This document shows, one piece after another, positions 7,471-16,203 of a stretch of DNA of 64,000 nucleotides; position 1 is the stretch's first letter, and every line of letters begins with the position of its first letter. The translations under genes were made by a program, and so were the position numbers. The notes below the pieces were generated by a model that searched no databases, was not told the DNA's origin, and worked only from the letters and a program-made list of their open reading frames with translations. The DNA is from JAAZBA01 sp964461815 (GTDB lineage Bacteria > Bacillota > Clostridia > Oscillospirales > QAMX01), in NCBI GenBank assembly GCA_964461815.1, contig CAYWVF010000013.1, forward strand, positions 1 to 64,000. The letters run 5' to 3'.

Positions 7471-8406
7471 TTACCATTTGTCGGAGCCTTCCTCTTCGGG
7501 AATGACATTTTTGAGTGCTTCTATTGCTACCTCTATCATACAATCGTCAGGTTCGATGGTGGTGAATTTTTGAAATGCCAAACCGGGAGCACGCAATATC
7601 TTTGTAAATGTATTATCGTGACGTCCTACGGCACGGTTGAATTCATAGCTTATGCCTACGACAATGGGGAGCAGGAGCAGACGCAGAAGCATACGTATCA
7701 GAGGGTTTGACCATGTCACGAATGCAAATACGAGTATACTGACTATCATAACGACGAACAGGAAGCTCGTGCCGCAGCGAGGATGCTCCTTAGGAAATTT
7801 CCTCACGTTTTCTACCGTGAGCGGCAGTGCATTTTCGTAGCAGTATATGGTCTTATGCTCTGCGCCGTGGAACATATACGTTCTTTTGATGTCCTTCATT
7901 CGTGATGTGCCTGCGATAAATATAAAAAATATTATCAAGCGTATGAGACCCTCGAAAAGACTTCTCCATACGCCCGTTATCGCATCATCGAAAAGTCCTG
8001 CGATGAGCGTGGGCAGGAGTATGAATAAGGCTACGGGGAGAGCGATGCCAAGCACGAGAGAGATCGTCATCGCAATTTCGTCAGCCTTTTTTCTGCCGAG
8101 CTTCCTTTCAAGAAATCCCGGCTTATAATCCTCCTCCGGCATATCGTCGAATGCGATATCTGCCGAATACATGAGCGCACTTACGCCATCCTTCATGGAA
8201 TAAAAGAAATTGATCGGGCCGCGAATGAATGGCAGCTTAAATATTTTGTATTTTTGCGATATCATCTTGATCGGCTCTGTCTTTACGACAAATGAACCGT
8301 CGGATTTGCGAACGACTATACTCTGCTTTTCCGGTCCGCGCATCATGATGCCCTCAAGCAGTGCCTGTCCGCCGATAGACGTTCTGAAGCAAGCTTTTTT
8401 ATCCAT
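7471..8406 (-). CDS. DUF1385 family membrane protein
   Basis: 311 residues from the ATG at 8406, with AAGAGGTC upstream. The N-terminal block SIGGQALLEGIMMRGPEKQSIVVR is highly characteristic of DUF1385. Later come FHGAEHKTIYCYEN and KEHPRCGTSFLF, also family hallmarks, containing conserved His, Glu and Cys residues. Three or four hydrophobic helices lie around residues 120-140, 150-172, 210-235 and 240-260. The family is widespread in Firmicutes and often sits directly upstream of prmC and prfA or next to rpmE; its role is not established. Here it precedes recA and follows prfA, which fits that context. Its own promoter is visible upstream. Confidence 0.93.
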   Translation of the reverse strand: MDKKACFRTSIGGQALLEGIMMRGPEKQSIVVRKSDGSFVVKTEPIKMISQKYKIFKLPFIRGPINFFYSMKDGVSALMYSADIAFDDMPEEDYKPGFLERKLGRKKADEIAMTISLVLGIALPVALFILLPTLIAGLFDDAITGVWRSLFEGLIRLIIFFIFIAGTSRMKDIKRTYMFHGAEHKTIYCYENALPLTVENVRKFPKEHPRCGTSFLFVVMIVSILVFAFVTWSNPLIRMLLRLLLLPIVVGISYEFNRAVGRHDNTFTKILRAPGLAFQKFTTIEPDDCMIEVAIEALKNVIPEEEGSDKW

Positions 8407-8440
8407 TTGTAAGACCTCTTGAATTATTGAAACTGTATTT

Positions 8441-8469
8441 ATAGTATCACGAAAAATAATACTTGTCAA
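8441..8469 (-). promoter_or_regulatory. Sigma-A-like promoter upstream of the DUF1385-recA-recX genes
   Basis: Minus-strand TTGACA (8464-8469), 17-base spacer, TACTAT (8441-8446), about 35 bases before the DUF1385 start. Confidence 0.72.
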
Positions 8470-8492
8470 ATCATGACAGCAGGATATACGGC

Positions 8493-9563
8493 TTATTCCT
8501 CACTGCCGGCAAGCTTTGCTGCCTGATCGGCGGCTATCAAAGCATCAATCACCTCGTCAAGATCACCTGAGATGATAGCATCGAGCTTGTGCAGCGTTAA
8601 GCCTATACGATGATCCGTCACACGACCCTGAGGGTAATTGTAGGTGCGAATACGTTCGCTTCGGTCACCTGAGCCGACCTGACTGCGCCTGTTTTGAGCG
8701 ATCTGTGAGTTCTGCTCCTCACGCTTTGCTTCGAGAAGCCTGGAGCGGAGCACCTTCATGGCCTTATCCTTATTCTTATACTGACTGCGCTCATCCTGAC
8801 ACTCTACAACTACGCCCGTAGGCAGATGAGTGATACGGATAGCGGATTCCGTCTTGTTTACGTGCTGACCGCCTGCACCGCCGGAACGGTATGTGTCTAT
8901 CTGAAGATCATTCGGGTTGATCTCGATATCTACCTCGTCTGCCTCCGGAAGAACGGCAACGGATGCGGCAGAGGTGTGGATCCTGCCTCCTGCCTCAGTC
9001 TCCGGAACACGCTGTACACGGTGGATGCCGCTTTCAAATTTGAGTCTGGAGTACGCTCCGGCACCGTCAACGGAGAAGCTTATCTCCTTTATGCCGCCGA
9101 TCTCAGTCTCATTGAGGCTTATGACCTCTGTCTTCCAGCGCTTACGCTCTGCATACATCGAATACATACGGTACAGTACAGCCGCAAACAGTGCAGCCTC
9201 TTCACCGCCCACGCCGCCGCGTATCTCAACTATTACGTTTTTGTCGTCATCCGGATCCTTAGGAATGAGAAGCACACGCAGCTCGTGCTCTAGACGTGCT
9301 ATCTCCTTTCGCGCTTCGTTAGCTTCCTCCTGTACGAGCTCACGAAAATCAGCATCGAGCTTGCCTGACAGAAGCTCCTCGGATTCCTTTAGCGTATCCT
9401 CGGCAGCGACGTATGCACGGTATGCTTCAACTATAGGTGCAAGCTCCTTTTGCTCCTTCATCAGCTTTGACATTGTAGGGGGATCGCTGAATATATCTTC
9501 CCTTGTGAGTTCCTCTTCGATCTTTCTGTAACGTTCGTCTATTTGTTTTACTTTTTCAAGCAT
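8493..9563 (-). CDS. prfA: Peptide chain release factor 1
   Basis: 356 residues, the standard RF1 length. The tripeptide anticodon region is visible as VPETEAGGRIHTS (the P-x-T motif that reads UAA and UAG), and the universal GGQ motif as RSGGAGGQHVNKTESAIR. The Gln of GGQ is the PrmC methylation site. The C-terminal RVTDHRIGLTLHKLDAIISGDLDEVIDAL is also typical. RF1 terminates translation at UAA and UAG. No prmC gene is adjacent, although DUF1385 is. Its presence shows that UAG is a normal stop in this genome, which matters for the amber-interrupted gene near 58762. Confidence 0.98.
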   Translation of the reverse strand: MLEKVKQIDERYRKIEEELTREDIFSDPPTMSKLMKEQKELAPIVEAYRAYVAAEDTLKESEELLSGKLDADFRELVQEEANEARKEIARLEHELRVLLIPKDPDDDKNVIVEIRGGVGGEEAALFAAVLYRMYSMYAERKRWKTEVISLNETEIGGIKEISFSVDGAGAYSRLKFESGIHRVQRVPETEAGGRIHTSAASVAVLPEADEVDIEINPNDLQIDTYRSGGAGGQHVNKTESAIRITHLPTGVVVECQDERSQYKNKDKAMKVLRSRLLEAKREEQNSQIAQNRRSQVGSGDRSERIRTYNYPQGRVTDHRIGLTLHKLDAIISGDLDEVIDALIAADQAAKLAGSEE

Positions 9564-9606
9564 ATAAGTTGGTTTGCTCCTTTATCGTGATGAATTATTT
9601 GTAAAA

Positions 9607-10422
9607 TTAAATGCCAAGCCACATTGCGATGACTGCAAAGTACTCTCTGATATACATTGATATAGCCATTGAAGCGTTCGGAGACGGTGCTGCGACACAG
9701 TAGACATCGTCGATACCCTCACGTGCGAAAAGAGTCTTTATCCTGTACAGGTGGAAACCGTTGGAAATAGCTGTGACAGTGTACTCTCCGCCGCGTTCGT
9801 CCATGATCTGCTTGGAATACTTTACATTTTCCTCGGTATCTGTGGAGCTTTCCTCCGGGAGAAAGTGTGAGGTCAGTATGATGTATCTTGCAGATATATA
9901 TTTCTTCATGGCTTCGGCCTCGGTGACCGATTCACCCTCGCCCATGCCGCCGGAAAGAATAGCGTATACAGACGGATTATCCTGAAGATATTCGCCGGCT
10001 GCATCCATTCTGCTCCTGAGTGAGAGTGACGGACGCTCGCCGTAAACTCTTGCTCCGAATACTACAGCGTAATCGGTAATTCCATCCTCGGCAGTGTGAG
10101 GTGCATCCATAGTATCTGTCTGACCGTTGACTGCGATAATTGCAGTTACGGCTGCAAATGATATAACGAAAACGAGAAGCAGGATAAATATAACCTTGCA
10201 TATGAGCTTTATGAGCTTGTTACGGGAGGCGAAAATGAAGAGCAGTCCGTATATCAGACATCCGACGGCTGCACATGTGATGAAGGTGATACCGAAATCG
10301 AAGGAAAAGATTTGATTATACATAAAAAGGGCGAGTACAGCCAGTAATGCCGAAATTATAAACAATACGATCGACTGAACAGGCAGGTTCAGCTTTCCTT
10401 TTTTGTTGCTATTGTGGTTCAT
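9607..10422 (-). CDS. YdcF family protein (DUF218), membrane-anchored
   Basis: 271 residues. The first 110 contain three to four hydrophobic segments (about residues 15-35, 42-65 and 70-97), so the protein is membrane-anchored. The soluble part starts with DYAVVFGARVYGERPSLSLRSRMDAA, then ILSGGMGEGESVTEAEAMKKY and SSTDTEENVKYSKQIM, which is the DUF218/YdcF fold linked to ElyC/SanA-type proteins in envelope metabolism. Its substrate is unknown. The start is followed by a strongly basic stretch. The SD element GGAG lies rather far (about 14 bases) from the ATG. It has its own good promoter and may read through into prfA 43 bases downstream. Confidence 0.85.
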   Translation of the reverse strand: MNHNSNKKGKLNLPVQSIVLFIISALLAVLALFMYNQIFSFDFGITFITCAAVGCLIYGLLFIFASRNKLIKLICKVIFILLLVFVISFAAVTAIIAVNGQTDTMDAPHTAEDGITDYAVVFGARVYGERPSLSLRSRMDAAGEYLQDNPSVYAILSGGMGEGESVTEAEAMKKYISARYIILTSHFLPEESSTDTEENVKYSKQIMDERGGEYTVTAISNGFHLYRIKTLFAREGIDDVYCVAAPSPNASMAISMYIREYFAVIAMWLGI

Positions 10423-10471
10423 CGTCTTAAATGATACTCCTTTGTAGTAAAAATATATTTATACATCATCT

Positions 10472-10500
10472 ATTATACAGTAGTTATGCGCTTTTGGCAA
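10472..10500 (-). promoter_or_regulatory. Sigma-A-like promoter of the YdcF-like gene
   Basis: Minus-strand TTGCCA (10495-10500), 17-base spacer, TATAAT (10472-10477), directing transcription leftwards. Confidence 0.72.
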
Positions 10501-10540
10501 GAAATTTTTGCTCAATGCGGAAACATTAAAAATTTTAATG

Positions 10541-10569
10541 TTGTATTTTATCCAAGCATTTGATATAAT
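10541..10569 (+). promoter_or_regulatory. Sigma-A-like promoter of the GdpP-type gene
   Basis: TTGTAT (10541-10546), 17-base spacer, TATAAT (10564-10569). It is divergent from the YdcF promoter. Confidence 0.75.
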
Positions 10570-10603
10570 GGATATATTAAGTAAAAAGAAAGGCAATATC
10601 GGC

Positions 10604-12595
10604 ATGAAAAGCAATGGATTTTCAAGATTAATTGAGCCAAAATTCCGGATGGTATTTGTGGTGCTGGCAGTGTTTGCCCTCCTGAGCTTCACGTCCGGAC
10701 AGTATTGGCTTGGTGCGATCGAGGTCGTCACTGTTACGATCACATATATTCTCCATATACGTATGCAGAAAAGAAGAAAACGCGAGATAATAAAGTATAT
10801 GGAAGCGGTGACAGTAAAATTTGATGCTACGTCGGAAAACGTTCTGTCGGATTTCCCATTACCTGCGGCTGTCGTAAATCTTGACAGTGAAGAGGTTATT
10901 TGGTGCAACTCACACTTCACGGGAGTAAGGGGTGACCAGACACAGTGGTTCGGCTTCAAGATAGGAAGCCTTATAGAGGATTTCTCTCTCGATTGGCTGA
11001 GAGAGAAAAACAGCGAGGGTGTTATAACAAGTATAGGAGATCAGATATACAGAGTTTGCGGCTCGATCATACCTCCGTCAAGCAGCAATAATTATGAAAC
11101 ACTGGCGACACTGTTCTTCATCGACATCACGGAGCAGGAAGCGTTGGCTCAGGAGCTTGAGCTGACAAAGCCCGTATTGGCGATCATTCAGTTAGATAAT
11201 TACGATGAGCTGGTAAAAAGCACGACGTCTCACGACCAGTTTTTGCTCATGGCAAGCATCGATGCGAAAATAAACGAGTGGAAGGATACCGCATCGGGAA
11301 TATTCTTTAAAAATGACAGAGATAAGTATATATACATTTTCGAGGAACGATATCTCAACGCATTCGTTTCCAGTAAGTTCGATATACTCGAGTCTGTAAA
11401 GGCGATAAAAAGCCCGGGAAATATTCCTCCGACTATAAGCATCGGTATCGGTCACGGCGGCAGCACATATTTTGACTGCGTGACCAACGCAAGACTTGCA
11501 CTCGATATGGCATTGTCACGAGGCGGAGATCAGGTCGTTATAAAGAACGATCAGTCCTACGAATTCTTCGGCGGCATGAGCCGAGAGGTAGAGAAGAGAA
11601 CAAAGGTAAAATCGAGAGTAATGGCTCATGCGATAGAGGATCTTATAAATACATCCTCAAGAGTACTTGTTATGGGACATCGCTTCTCGGATATGGATTC
11701 CATAGGTGCATCGGTAGGAGTCGCATGTGCGTGCCGAAAGCTCGGTAAGCCATGTAAGATAGTGTTTGATACGAATGCCTCATCTGCGAGAATATTGTAT
11801 GATAAGCTCATGGAATCGCAGGAGTATGCGGATGCGTTCATAACACGTGATGAAGCGATGGAGATCGTAAATAATGATACGCTCCTTGTGGTAGTGGACA
11901 CGAACAGACCGGATTACGTGGAGGTACCCGAGCTGTTGGCTATGGTCGGAAAGATAGTCGTTATAGATCACCACAGACGTGCGGCAGACTATATAGAAAA
12001 CTCATCTCTGAACCTGCACGAGCCGTATGCATCCTCCGCATGTGAGCTGCTGACGGAGATATTACAGTATCTTGTAGCACCGAATGATATCCTGCGTGTC
12101 GAAGCAGAGTGTATGCTTGCAGGTATAACGCTTGATACGAAGAACTTCACCATGAAAACGGGAGTGCGTACATTTGAAGCTGCCGCATATGTCAGACGTG
12201 CCGGAGCCGATACGATAGAGGTAAAGAGGCTATTCCAGAATGACATGGGCAGCTACCTTGCAAGGTGCGATATAATACGCACAGCAGTGAGATACAGAAA
12301 TAACATAACGATAGCGTATTCGGCAGATAACGTAGATCGTCCGGTAGCGGCACAGGCTGCGGATGAGCTTTTGAATATCGCAGGAATACAGGCGTCATTT
12401 GTGATTTATCGCAATAATAACACGACTCATATTTCAGGCCGATCGCTCGGACAGATAAATGTTCAGGTGATCCTCGAGCGCCTCGGCGGAGGAGGAAGCT
12501 TGACAGGTGCGGGAGCACAGATGGGCGACGTTCCGACGTCGGATGTGGCTGAAAAGCTCAAGGCATCGATAGATGCTTATTATAGTATGATATGA
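10604..12595 (+). CDS. gdpP: GdpP-type cyclic-di-AMP phosphodiesterase (DHH/DHHA1)
   Basis: 663 residues from the ATG at 10604, preceded by GAAAGG; an upstream extension would overlap the promoter. Two membrane helices (about residues 14-32 and 34-52) are followed by a PAS-like segment, then a degenerate GGDEF domain around residues 165-310, where the GGDEF signature has become SRGGDQ. The DHH domain follows, with GHRFSDMDSIGASVG, VVVDTNRPD and VVIDHHRRA, and MLAGITLDTKNF. The DHHA1 end is GGGGSLTGAGAQ. This order is that of GdpP/YybT, which cleaves c-di-AMP to pApA and controls potassium, osmotic and wall homeostasis. In many Firmicutes it lies upstream of rplI; here rplI is about 5 kb away on the other strand. 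Confidence 0.93.
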   Translation: MKSNGFSRLIEPKFRMVFVVLAVFALLSFTSGQYWLGAIEVVTVTITYILHIRMQKRRKREIIKYMEAVTVKFDATSENVLSDFPLPAAVVNLDSEEVIWCNSHFTGVRGDQTQWFGFKIGSLIEDFSLDWLREKNSEGVITSIGDQIYRVCGSIIPPSSSNNYETLATLFFIDITEQEALAQELELTKPVLAIIQLDNYDELVKSTTSHDQFLLMASIDAKINEWKDTASGIFFKNDRDKYIYIFEERYLNAFVSSKFDILESVKAIKSPGNIPPTISIGIGHGGSTYFDCVTNARLALDMALSRGGDQVVIKNDQSYEFFGGMSREVEKRTKVKSRVMAHAIEDLINTSSRVLVMGHRFSDMDSIGASVGVACACRKLGKPCKIVFDTNASSARILYDKLMESQEYADAFITRDEAMEIVNNDTLLVVVDTNRPDYVEVPELLAMVGKIVVIDHHRRAADYIENSSLNLHEPYASSACELLTEILQYLVAPNDILRVEAECMLAGITLDTKNFTMKTGVRTFEAAAYVRRAGADTIEVKRLFQNDMGSYLARCDIIRTAVRYRNNITIAYSADNVDRPVAAQAADELLNIAGIQASFVIYRNNNTTHISGRSLGQINVQVILERLGGGGSLTGAGAQMGDVPTSDVAEKLKASIDAYYSMI

Positions 12596-12608
12596 CGGAA
12601 ATAATTGC

Positions 12609-12637
12609 TTGAATTGTATATGGCAATATGCTATAAT
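12609..12637 (+). promoter_or_regulatory. Sigma-A-like promoter of the esterase gene
   Basis: TTGAAT (12609-12614), 17-base spacer, TATAAT (12632-12637), about 40 bases before the ATG at 12676. Confidence 0.75.
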
Positions 12638-12675
12638 TCTAGTGACATTTGTTAAGAAGGAAGGTATTGAAAATA

Positions 12676-13689
12676 ATGGCTGATTATTCTGTAACAGACC
12701 TCCATATGGATCTGTGTATAAACGCTCCGAGACTTTTAAAATTCGATCCTGACAAGGATATTGAAGCACAGCGCAAGGCAATGGGAGAAAAATTCCGTGA
12801 GCTTCTCGGTATCCCCGAGGTGCAGACGGAGGCAAAGCCTATCGTTGAATTTATAGATAAATCAAACCCGAATTACGATGAGATATACTTCAAATTTGAG
12901 ACAGAGCCGAAATTCTTTGTACCTGCACATCTTCTCCTGCCTAAGGGCATGATAGGAAGCGGCAATAAATTGAAGACGGTAATCTGTTTGCAGGGCCATT
13001 CCACAGGTATGCATATCTCTATCGGCATTGCAAAGTTCCCGGGCGATGAAGAAACTATCGCAGGTGATCGTGACTTTGCTATCCAGGCTGTAAGAGAGGG
13101 CTATGCAGCTATCGCTATGGAGCAGAGATGCTTCGGTGAGCTTGAGGGAAATATCAAGACAGACGGAGGCAGATGTCATCATCCGTCAATGCAGGCTCTT
13201 CTGCTCGGAAGAACGACGATCGGCGAAAGAGCATTCGACGTAGGTCAGCTTATCACAGCGTGTAAGGAATTTCCCGAGATCGATACAGATAATATCGCTA
13301 TTATGGGTAACTCCGGCGGCGGTACAGCTACATATTATACGACATGCGTAGAGCCGAGAATAGCAGCAGCTATGCCGTCGTGCGCTTTCTGCACGATCAA
13401 GGATTCCATCTTTGCTATGCATCACTGCCAGTGCAATTACATACCGGGCTACCTTAAGTACTTTGAAATGCAGGATCTCGCACTCCTTATCGCTCCGCGT
13501 CCTCTCGTTATCGTTTGCGGACGTGAGGATCCGATCTTCCCGCTCCACGGTGTAAAGGCAGGCTATGAAGAGGTCAAGGCTATATATGATAAGCTCGGCG
13601 CATCCGAAAACCTCACACTGGTTATCGGTGACGGCGGTCACAGATTCTATGCACCGCAGGGCTGGGCAGAGCTTAAGAAGCGTTTTTAA
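12676..13689 (+). CDS. Alpha/beta hydrolase (acetylxylan esterase/dienelactone hydrolase-like)
   Basis: 337 residues from ATG 12676. The catalytic triad can be proposed: Ser in the nucleophile elbow IMGNSGGGTATYY, Asp in VCGREDPIFPLHG, and His in GDGGHRFYAP at the very end. The oxyanion region is CLQGHSTGMH. There is no signal peptide, so it acts in the cytoplasm. The sequence fits the large abhydrolase group that includes acetyl-esterases and dienelactone-type hydrolases; members in gut Clostridia may deacetylate imported sugars. A strong promoter precedes it, and mnmA begins six bases after its stop without its own promoter, so the two share a transcript. The substrate is unassigned. Confidence 0.8.
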   Translation: MADYSVTDLHMDLCINAPRLLKFDPDKDIEAQRKAMGEKFRELLGIPEVQTEAKPIVEFIDKSNPNYDEIYFKFETEPKFFVPAHLLLPKGMIGSGNKLKTVICLQGHSTGMHISIGIAKFPGDEETIAGDRDFAIQAVREGYAAIAMEQRCFGELEGNIKTDGGRCHHPSMQALLLGRTTIGERAFDVGQLITACKEFPEIDTDNIAIMGNSGGGTATYYTTCVEPRIAAAMPSCAFCTIKDSIFAMHHCQCNYIPGYLKYFEMQDLALLIAPRPLVIVCGREDPIFPLHGVKAGYEEVKAIYDKLGASENLTLVIGDGGHRFYAPQGWAELKKRF

Positions 13690-13694
13690 TTAAG

Positions 13695-14705
13695 ATGAAT
13701 AAGGTCGTATTGGGATTATCGGGCGGCGTGGACAGCGCCGCCGCTGCCCTATTGCTGAGAGAAAAGGGCTTTGAGATTCACGGAGTGTTCCTCGATATAG
13801 GTCTGGGCGGTGCGGAGGATGCACGAGATGCCGCAAAAACGCTCGGAATAAGCTTTGAAGCAGTTAATATCAAAGAAAAAATAGAAAAGCACGTGTGCAA
13901 GCCGTTCGTGGATTCATATTTGGACGGAAAAACACCTAATCCGTGCGTAGTGTGCAACCCAACGGTGAAATTCCGTGAATTATTTGCGATAGCGGATAAA
14001 ATAGGCGCACAATATGTTGCAACAGGTCATTATGCAAGGACGGAAAACGGCAGACTTCTCCGACCGAAAGCAAGATCGAGAAACGATCAGACCTATATGC
14101 TGTGCAGACTCCCACGTAAGCTTCTGCCGAGAATAATTTTCCCACTTGGCGAGGTGGAAAATAAGGATGAGGTGCGCTGCCTTGCGGCAAAAGCGGGACT
14201 TAAGGCTGCATCAAAGCCGGACAGCATGGAGATATGCTTTATACCCGAGGGAGATCACGCCGCTTACATCGAAAGCCGTGGAGAAAATATGCCGGAGGGT
14301 AATTTCATAGACGAGGACGGCAATATCCTCGGACGTCATAAGGGAATACATCATTATACTATCGGAATGAGACGAGGCTTGGGTATCTCGTTCGGAGAGC
14401 GCATGTTCGTATCGAAGATAGACAGAGAGCACAACACTGTAACACTGTCAAAGGGCAGCGGAGTATATAAGAGCACAGTACGTGCGGAATGCCCGAATCT
14501 GCTGATAGACGAACAGCCGCAGATAGGAAAGGAATACAGCGTTAGAGTACGTCACAGCGCAACCTTTTCACAGGCTGTGCTTGCAAAATACGATGACAGC
14601 TGCTTTGAGCTCGAGTTCATCGAGCCGGTCAGAGCACCTGCTCCGGGTCAGTCGGCAGTACTGTACAACGGTGATATGGTCGTCTGCTCGGGATTTATTG
14701 TATAG
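13695..14705 (+). CDS. mnmA: tRNA-specific 2-thiouridylase MnmA
   Basis: 336 residues, slightly shorter than the usual 350-370. The PP-loop ATP pyrophosphatase motif is LGLSGGVDSAAAA. The first catalytic Cys lies in TPNPCVVCNPTVKF and the second in DSMEICFIPEGDHAAYI; both are present. ATGHYAR and RNDQTYMLCRLP are also hallmarks. MnmA makes the 2-thio group on U34 of tRNA Lys, Glu and Gln, taking sulfur from a cysteine desulfurase; no nifS/iscS-like gene is in the window. The start lies only 5 bases after the esterase stop with no strong SD, which suggests translational coupling. The following hydrolase is 21 bases downstream. Confidence 0.93.
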   Translation: MNKVVLGLSGGVDSAAAALLLREKGFEIHGVFLDIGLGGAEDARDAAKTLGISFEAVNIKEKIEKHVCKPFVDSYLDGKTPNPCVVCNPTVKFRELFAIADKIGAQYVATGHYARTENGRLLRPKARSRNDQTYMLCRLPRKLLPRIIFPLGEVENKDEVRCLAAKAGLKAASKPDSMEICFIPEGDHAAYIESRGENMPEGNFIDEDGNILGRHKGIHHYTIGMRRGLGISFGERMFVSKIDREHNTVTLSKGSGVYKSTVRAECPNLLIDEQPQIGKEYSVRVRHSATFSQAVLAKYDDSCFELEFIEPVRAPAPGQSAVLYNGDMVVCSGFIV

Positions 14706-14726
14706 AAGCTGAAAGAGGGTCATATA

Positions 14727-15641
14727 TTGATCGGTCATATCATCCTTATATTATCGATCCTTGTGATCATGTGCATCGCAGGAGCATACGTATCATTTTA
14801 TATTGCATTCTCAAGAAGCTATGAGAATAAGAAAAAGAAAACAAATTCATGGAGCAACTATGCCGACAGGATAGAAGAGGGTGGAAAGTGGATAATGCAG
14901 CAAAAGATGGAAGAGGTCTGCATCACAAGCAAGGACGGACTAAAGCTTGTAGGGCATTATCTGCCGAGCAACGGCTCGAAGAAGCTCGTAATAATGCTTC
15001 ATGGCTACAGAAGCCAAAGCTTTACCGACTTCAGCTGTGCGGCAGAATACTTCCATTCGCTGAACCTCAACATGCTGTTCGTTACTCAGCGTGCTCACGG
15101 TGAGAGCGAGGGCAAATATATTTGCTACGGCTCAAAGGAACGCTATGATTGCCTTGAATGGGCAAGCTATGCGTATGATCGCTTCGGCTCGGATATGGAG
15201 ATATATCTTGACGGTATGTCTATGGGTGCGGCGACAGTTCTGATGGCAGCTGACCTCCCGCTCCCGAATACGGTAAGAGGGATAATCGCCGACTGCGGAT
15301 ATACACGTCCATGGGATATTATAGGACTCACGATGCAAAGAATGCATGTGCCAAAATACCCACTGCTCTACCTGATGGAGCTCATATGCAGGATAAAGGG
15401 CTTCAGTATGCTGGATTGCTCTGCCATGAGGTCACTTGAGAATACAAGCATCCCGGTGCTGTTCGTACACGGTGATGCAGATGATTTCGTACCGGTGGAG
15501 ATGACATACGAAAACTACAAAGCGTGTGCGTCAAAAAAGCAGATGGTGATAGTAAAGGGTGCTACTCACGGAGTAAGCTTCCTTGTCGATGAAGCTGCAT
15601 GTAAAAAAGCACTGGAGAGCTTTATATTTGACCGAGCATAA
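14727..15641 (+). CDS. Alpha/beta hydrolase with N-terminal membrane anchor
   Basis: 304 residues from a TTG start at 14727, chosen because GAGGG lies about 8 bases upstream and no in-frame ATG precedes the hydrophobic segment. The first 25 residues form one membrane helix. The hydrolase part has LVIMLHGYRSQ (oxyanion), the nucleophile elbow DGMSMGAAT, the Asp in FVHGDADDFVP, and the His in KGATHGVSF. This is the family of serine aminopeptidase/BAAT-like hydrolases common in Firmicutes; the lid between elbow and Asp is typical. The substrate is unknown. It is the last gene of the esterase-mnmA transcript; a perfect terminator follows. Confidence 0.82.
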   Translation: MIGHIILILSILVIMCIAGAYVSFYIAFSRSYENKKKKTNSWSNYADRIEEGGKWIMQQKMEEVCITSKDGLKLVGHYLPSNGSKKLVIMLHGYRSQSFTDFSCAAEYFHSLNLNMLFVTQRAHGESEGKYICYGSKERYDCLEWASYAYDRFGSDMEIYLDGMSMGAATVLMAADLPLPNTVRGIIADCGYTRPWDIIGLTMQRMHVPKYPLLYLMELICRIKGFSMLDCSAMRSLENTSIPVLFVHGDADDFVPVEMTYENYKACASKKQMVIVKGATHGVSFLVDEAACKKALESFIFDRA

Positions 15642-15716
15642 GCATCACAGCGTTTTCCGATAATAAAATATGTCAATACAGTATAGCTGACGTGCAAAAG
15701 TGAAAAACAGATCAAT

Positions 15717-15742
15717 AAAACCGTACATGTGTGTACGGTTTT
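15717..15742 (+). terminator. Rho-independent terminator
   Basis: AAAACCGTACA pairs with TGTACGGTTTT across a 4-base loop, then ATTTTAT. It ends the hydrolase transcript and insulates the BlaI-type promoter 16 bases further on. Confidence 0.85.
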
Positions 15743-15758
15743 ATTTTATATAAAATGG

Positions 15759-15803
15759 TTGACAATAGTAAACCAATGTGCTACAATAGGTTTACAGTTG
15801 TAG
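15759..15803 (+). promoter_or_regulatory. Promoter and nested operator of the BlaI/BlaR-type pair
   Basis: TTGACA (15759-15764), 17-base spacer, TACAAT (15782-15787). The dyad CTACAA (15781-15786)/TTGTAG (15798-15803) matches the TACA/TGTA style of BlaI/MecI operators and covers the -10 and start region. A second dyad, GTAAACC (15768-15774)/GGTTTAC (15789-15795), is interleaved. Auto-repression is the natural reading. Confidence 0.75.
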
Positions 15804-15861
15804 TACGAAAGAGGGGAAAGCTATGGACAGTGTGTCGTTGAATGCAAGTGAATGAAAGATC

Positions 15862-16203
15862 ATGGAGTTTATTTGGAGTAATTCACCGTGTACGCTAATG
15901 CAAATAGTACACAGGATGAGAGAAACTGTCGGATGGTCGAAAAGCACGGTGACGACGATGCTCGGCAGAATGGAGCACAAGGGTGCCGTGTATTATAAAG
16001 AGGGAGTCAAGGCTCGAGAGTACTATCCTGCGGTAACACGTGAGGCAGCTGCGATGGAGGAAACAAGGTCGTTATTGAGCCGTGTGTACCGCGGAAGTGT
16101 CGGAATGATGATGAATATGCTTGTTGAGGAAAATTCCTTGACGAGAGAGGATATCGACGAGCTGTATGAGATATTGAAGAAAGCCGAGGAGAAAAATGAC
16201 TGA
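15862..16203 (+). CDS. BlaI/MecI/CopY-family repressor with an in-frame TGA in its 5' end
   Basis: From ATG 15862 it has 113 residues with the winged-helix DNA-binding domain (IMEFIWSNSPCTLMQIVHRM, then WSKSTVTTMLGRMEHKGAVYY) and a C-terminal dimerisation part with LSRVYRGSVGMMMNMLVEEN. However, a frame beginning at ATG 15823 behind AGAGGGGAAAG reads MDSVSLNASE, then TGA (15853-15855), then KIMEFIW. In the family that position is usually Trp (E-W-x-V/I-M), so a TGG to TGA change fits exactly. Either the gene is a nonsense mutant, or ribosomes restart at ATG 15862, six bases after the stop, giving a protein missing 13 residues of helix 1. It overlaps the M56 sensor gene by 8 bases. BlaI proteins repress their own operon until cleaved. 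Confidence 0.8.
   Translation: MEFIWSNSPCTLMQIVHRMRETVGWSKSTVTTMLGRMEHKGAVYYKEGVKAREYYPAVTREAAAMEETRSLLSRVYRGSVGMMMNMLVEENSLTREDIDELYEILKKAEEKND

Noticed and set aside
8917..9531. Long open frame opposite prfA, about 204 codons rich in Ser
   Set aside because: It is the antisense of a conserved release factor gene, has low-complexity composition, no ribosome binding site and no family resemblance.
15853..15855. TGA read as Trp through an altered genetic code
   Set aside because: TGA serves as the stop of other genes here (for example the end of the amidohydrolase at 2660 and the repressor itself), so a code change is not supported.
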